Positions 61,100 through 64,000 of a DNA stretch of 64,000 nt are shown piece by piece (within the stretch, counting starts at the first letter, position 1; each line of letters opens with the position of its first letter). The stretch spans positions 62,001 through 126,000 of the forward strand of contig NZ_JAPMIU010000009.1 of NCBI RefSeq assembly GCF_026410505.1. The letters are read 5' to 3'. Under the pieces are notes generated by a model that was not told the DNA's origin, searched no databases, and saw nothing but the letters and a program-made list of their open reading frames with translations. The DNA is from Frateuria hangzhouensis. GTDB taxonomy: Bacteria > Pseudomonadota > Gammaproteobacteria > Xanthomonadales > Rhodanobacteraceae. A program made the translations under genes and the position numbers.

Positions 61100-62008
61100 T
61101 CAATCCGTCACATCCGGCTCGAAGAAGCTCCAGCGAATCTCCGCGAACTGCGCCTTCATCGCCCGCTCGACGGTGTTGATCGCCTCGATCAGCGCCCGAT
61201 CGCTCGCGCACGGCTCCATTTTGGCCTTGACCGACACCATCACGTCCGCACCCATCTGCAGCGTGATCAGGTTGAGCACCTGGGCCACCTCCGACCGGTT
61301 CTGCAGGAACGCATGCAGTTCGGCGCGGCGGCGCGGTTCCACGCCCTGGCCGATCAGCAAGGCCTTGACCTCGATCGCCAGCGCGACCGCGACCACCACC
61401 AGCAACACGCCAATCGCGATGGTACCGGCCGCGTCGAACAACAGGTTGCCGGTGAGCATGGTCGCGCCTACCGCCAGCGCGGCCAGAAACAGGCCGATGA
61501 GCGCCGCCAGGTCTTCGCCGAAGATCACCAGCAGTTCGCTGGAGCGCGTCTCCCGGAACCACGTCCACAGGTTCTGCTCGCCGCGCGCCTTGTTGACCTC
61601 CTGCATGCAGCCGCGCATGGAGATGCCCTCGGCGACGATGCCGAACAGCAACACGCCCAGCGCCAGCCACGGCCACTTCAGCGGCTCGGGATGGCTGAGC
61701 TTGTGCACGCCCTCGTAGACCGAGAACATGCCGCCCACGCTGAACAGCAGGATCGCCACCAGGAACGACCAGAAGTACAGCGCGCGGCCCCAGCCCAGCG
61801 GGTATTCGTCCGACGGCGGCCGCTTGGCCTGGCGCATGCCCAGCAGCAACAGGCCCTGGTTGCCGCAGTCGGCCAGCGAATGCACCGCCTCGGCCAGCAT
61901 CGCACCCGAACCGGTCAGGAAGGCGGCGACCAGCTTGGCGATGAAGATGGCGAAGTTGGCGCCGAGCGCGAGGAAGATCGCCTTGAGCGAGTTGGCGTGG
62001 CCAGACAT
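61100..62008 (-). CDS. Cation diffusion facilitator family transporter
   Basis: The 302-residue protein has about six membrane helices, with the metal-site residues in helix 2 (LAEAVHSLADCGNQ, His43 and Asp47) and helix 5 (VIFGEDLAALIG, Glu and Asp). It has a long cytosolic C-terminal domain (VEPRRRAELHAFLQNRSEV). CDF proteins export Zn, Fe or Mn by proton exchange; the His-Asp/Glu-Asp pattern does not settle the metal. Confidence 0.88.
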   Translation of the reverse strand: MSGHANSLKAIFLALGANFAIFIAKLVAAFLTGSGAMLAEAVHSLADCGNQGLLLLGMRQAKRPPSDEYPLGWGRALYFWSFLVAILLFSVGGMFSVYEGVHKLSHPEPLKWPWLALGVLLFGIVAEGISMRGCMQEVNKARGEQNLWTWFRETRSSELLVIFGEDLAALIGLFLAALAVGATMLTGNLLFDAAGTIAIGVLLVVVAVALAIEVKALLIGQGVEPRRRAELHAFLQNRSEVAQVLNLITLQMGADVMVSVKAKMEPCASDRALIEAINTVERAMKAQFAEIRWSFFEPDVTD

Positions 62009-62126
62009 GCGTAGGTTCCTGCGAATGGCCGGTCAGTTTAGGCCAGGTGGCGGGTCGGGCGAACCGGTGGGGCAGGCCCTTCGACTTCGGCCCTTCGGGC
62101 CTACGCTCAGGGCGAACGGTTATCCC

Positions 62127-62639
62127 TCACCGGATGACGCCCACGCCCACGCCGAAGTGGAAGTTGTTCTTGCCCTTGCCCATCTCGTCGGCGGTCCACA
62201 CGTGCGACTGGTTCACCTGCACCAGCGGGAACACGTAGTCGGCCTGACCGACCTTGTCGGCGCGGCTGCCGTTGAGCTGGCCGCTGACCGTGATCAGGCC
62301 GCCGGCCGGGTAATCCAGCGATTCGACGTAGCCGGGCATCACCGCGATGAAGCGGCCGTTGCCGCTGTCGTTGGCCTTGGGCCGCTGCGAGCCGTCCAGC
62401 GGATAGGCGAGGATTTCCACCTCGCTATGGTCGGCCAGGTTGGCCACCGTGACGATGCGCCCGCCCCAGATCACCTGGCCGTTGGCGAACTGCTCGGGCG
62501 ACTGCGCGACCTGGAACGGCGGCGCGGTGACCGCGTCGGCCGAGGCCTTGTAGATCGGCGCGGGGGCGCAGGCGGCCAGCGCCAGCAACGTGGCCGGTAC
62601 GAGCGAGCGGAACATCAGCGAGGCAAGGCGGATGCGCAT
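62127..62639 (-). CDS. Slp-family outer-membrane lipoprotein
   Basis: The 170-residue protein has a lipobox LALAAC after a signal helix (LVPATLLALAAC). The Slp domain follows: FANGQVIWGGRIVTVANLADHSEVEILAYPLD, PGYVESLDYPAGGLITVSGQL, then YVFPLVQVNQSHVW. In E. coli Slp is induced by starvation or acid; the exact role is unknown. Start ATG 62639 is chosen over 62660 because the extra residues precede the signal helix. Confidence 0.9.
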   Translation of the reverse strand: MRIRLASLMFRSLVPATLLALAACAPAPIYKASADAVTAPPFQVAQSPEQFANGQVIWGGRIVTVANLADHSEVEILAYPLDGSQRPKANDSGNGRFIAVMPGYVESLDYPAGGLITVSGQLNGSRADKVGQADYVFPLVQVNQSHVWTADEMGKGKNNFHFGVGVGVIR

Positions 62640-62705
62640 GGCGGGCTCCTGACCTGACAAAAAATGGAGAGATGCGGCGGAACGCCACCGCGGTCCCCAG
62701 CGAGC

Positions 62706-63626
62706 TTAGCGGCGGCCGTGTGAACGCAATAGTGGCGAGGGCGGTGGCCTGGTGCCTTCCTCGGCCAACCAATCCAGCCGCCATTCGGCAGGGCGCTCCT
62801 GCGAGAGCAGCCGCGCCAGCGCGCGCAGCGGCTCGCGCAGGGTGTCGTCCAGCTTCCACGGCGCATTGACGATGGCCATGCCCGAACCGTTCAGCCGCAG
62901 CGGCGAATCGTCCGGGTGCACCAGCAGCTCGGCGCGCAGCACGCGGCGCGCGCCGCAGTGGCCGAGCCAGCGCAGGAACGGCTGCACCTGGCTGCGTTGC
63001 TTGATCGGGTACCACACGGCATAGACGCCGGTGGGCCAGCGCACCAGCGCGGCCTTGAGCGCCTGTTCGATCAGTCGGTACTCGGCCTCCTGCGCCTCGT
63101 AGGGCGGATCGATCAGCACCAACCCGCGCTTCTCCTTCGGCGGCAGCAGCGCCTTGAGCGCCTCGTAGCCGTCGCGCTGGTGCACGTGCATGCGCTTGTC
63201 GTGGTGGAGCAGTTCGCGCAGGCGCGCGGCTTCCTCCGGGTGCAGCTCGCACAGCTGCGCGCTGTCGGTGTCGCGCAGGGCCCGGGCCACCTGCAACGGC
63301 GAGCCGGGATAGAGCTTCAGCCCCTGTTCGTTGCCCGGCAGTGCCAGCAGGCCGTCCAGCCAATGCCGCAGCAGCGGCGGCAGCGTGCCGCCCGCGCTGG
63401 CGTGCGGGCCGACGTCCGGAAACAGCAGGCGGCCGACGCCCTCGCGCCATTCGCCGGTCTTTTCCGCTTCCTTGCCTTCCAGCGCATAGCAGCCGCTGCC
63501 GGCATGGGTGTCGATCACGGTGAATGGCGTCGGCTTGGCCTTGAGCGCGTCGAGCAGCGCGGACAGCACGACGTGCTTGAGGACGTCGGCGAAATTGCCG
63601 GCATGGTAGGCGTGGCGATAGTTCAT
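62706..63626 (-). CDS. rlmJ: RlmJ, 23S rRNA (adenine-2030-N6)-methyltransferase
   Basis: The 306-residue protein begins with the family hallmark MNYRHAYHAGNFADVLKHVVL. It has VIDTHAGSGCYAL for SAM binding, the inserted helical part (about 50-110), and the catalytic LIDPPYEAQEAEY. It methylates A2030 of 23S rRNA. It stands alone with its start directly preceded by a short gap and a family B palindrome. Confidence 0.93.
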   Translation of the reverse strand: MNYRHAYHAGNFADVLKHVVLSALLDALKAKPTPFTVIDTHAGSGCYALEGKEAEKTGEWREGVGRLLFPDVGPHASAGGTLPPLLRHWLDGLLALPGNEQGLKLYPGSPLQVARALRDTDSAQLCELHPEEAARLRELLHHDKRMHVHQRDGYEALKALLPPKEKRGLVLIDPPYEAQEAEYRLIEQALKAALVRWPTGVYAVWYPIKQRSQVQPFLRWLGHCGARRVLRAELLVHPDDSPLRLNGSGMAIVNAPWKLDDTLREPLRALARLLSQERPAEWRLDWLAEEGTRPPPSPLLRSHGRR

Positions 63627-63695
63627 CGCGCGAGTATAGAGGCCGGGCCGGCGTTTCCCGTGCCTTTGCAGCGACCCGGAGCTTCCGGCAAATTC

Positions 63696-63769
63696 TGCAG
63701 GAGCCGACTTGAGGGCGATGCTTTACGTCTTCGCGCCGCCGAAGGCATCCCCCACAAGTGGGCTCCTAC
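63696..63769. repeat. REP-like palindrome, family B, copy 5
   Basis: TGCAGGAGCCGACTTGAGGGCGATGCTTT and AAGGCATCCCCCACAAGTGGGCTCCTAC are imperfect arms, between rlmJ and the transporter. Confidence 0.75.
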
Positions 63770-63795
63770 GACAGCCGCATGCAAAATGAGGTCGG

Positions 63796-64000
63796 CTAAT
63801 CGGTGCTGTTGTGCGCTTCGCTCACGGCGAGCAGCTCCGGCTGCGGCGCTTCGCTGCACCGGCTCAGCCACGGATGCACGAACACCGCCGCCAGGATCAC
63901 CGCCACGCCCAGGTAGAATGGCCAGGCCAGCTCGCGCTGTTCACCGAGCAGCACCACCGCCAGCACGATGGCGTAGACCGGCTCCAGGTTGGTCACCACC
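63796..64000 (-). CDS. EamA/DMT-family transporter, C-terminal end (5' part outside window)
   Basis: The last 67 or so residues of a drug/metabolite transporter are visible: the EamA repeat end VTNLEPVYAIVLAVVLLGEQR, then a final membrane helix (WPFYLGVAVILAAVFVH) and a short polar tail. The frame is open to the window edge, so the start is beyond 64000. Substrate unknown. Confidence 0.85.
   Translation of the reverse strand, partial: VVTNLEPVYAIVLAVVLLGEQRELAWPFYLGVAVILAAVFVHPWLSRCSEAPQPELLAVSEAHNSTD

Overview
The window is high-GC (roughly two thirds G+C by eye), densely coded DNA from a gammaproteobacterium. The gene set suggests the order Lysobacterales (Xanthomonadales), most likely a Rhodanobacteraceae relative: an EfpL-type elongation factor, a short NAD-type isocitrate dehydrogenase, the phoB-phoR-ppk-ppx cluster, and two families of intergenic palindromes. 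This placement is inference from remembered gene order, not a search.

Region 1 (1-29186) is half of a type VI secretion (T6SS) locus. It opens inside clpV and continues into an effector island (1100-9602). The island holds a candidate clan-CD-like cysteine peptidase, an M35-like (Asp-zincin) metallopeptidase followed by a probable lipoprotein immunity gene and two decayed immunity copies, an unrecognised protein with hydrophobic segments, PAAR and DUF6795-like proteins, a TPR-methyltransferase, and a muramidase with a probable immunity protein on the opposite strand. Next comes a structural operon: vgrG, a small accessory gene, tagH (FHA), tssK, tssL (with OmpA domain), tssM, tagF, pppA, a Ser/Thr kinase, a lipoprotein, a second kinase fused to a sulfatase-modifying-factor domain, and a small tail-anchored protein. 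Kinases, phosphatase, FHA protein and TagF form the threonine-phosphorylation control circuit of T6SS. A short ATVVxP motif recurs in both kinases, TagH and the N terminus of TssL, which suggests a shared phosphosite. tssB, tssC, hcp, tssE, tssF and tssG are not in the window and presumably lie upstream. No tssJ is seen.

Region 2 (29386-42103) is a two-partner secretion operon: a TpsB transporter, a 3196-residue TpsA exoprotein containing a near-identical 1968-bp tandem super-repeat, and an overlapping third gene for an exported protein. It sits between the T6SS genes and tssA (42293-43324, minus strand).

Region 3 (43482-64000) is chromosomal housekeeping, mostly on the minus strand: a FUSC transporter, efpL, a short-chain dehydrogenase, lpxH with a periplasmic cyclophilin, a phosphate/polyphosphate cluster (phoB, phoR, ppk, ppx), bepA, glutaredoxin plus an AhpD-like protein, NAD isocitrate dehydrogenase, an ECF41-type sigma factor with its carboxymuconolactone-decarboxylase partner and a matching autopromoter, an LpxO-like hydroxylase, a cation diffusion facilitator, an Slp lipoprotein, rlmJ, and the end of an EamA transporter.

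Intergenic palindromes are abundant: five copies of a GTGGGCTTCAGCCCAC double hairpin and five of a GCAGGAGC...GCTCCTGC family. Two genes (lpxH and phoR) end on a TAG stop supplied by a palindrome.
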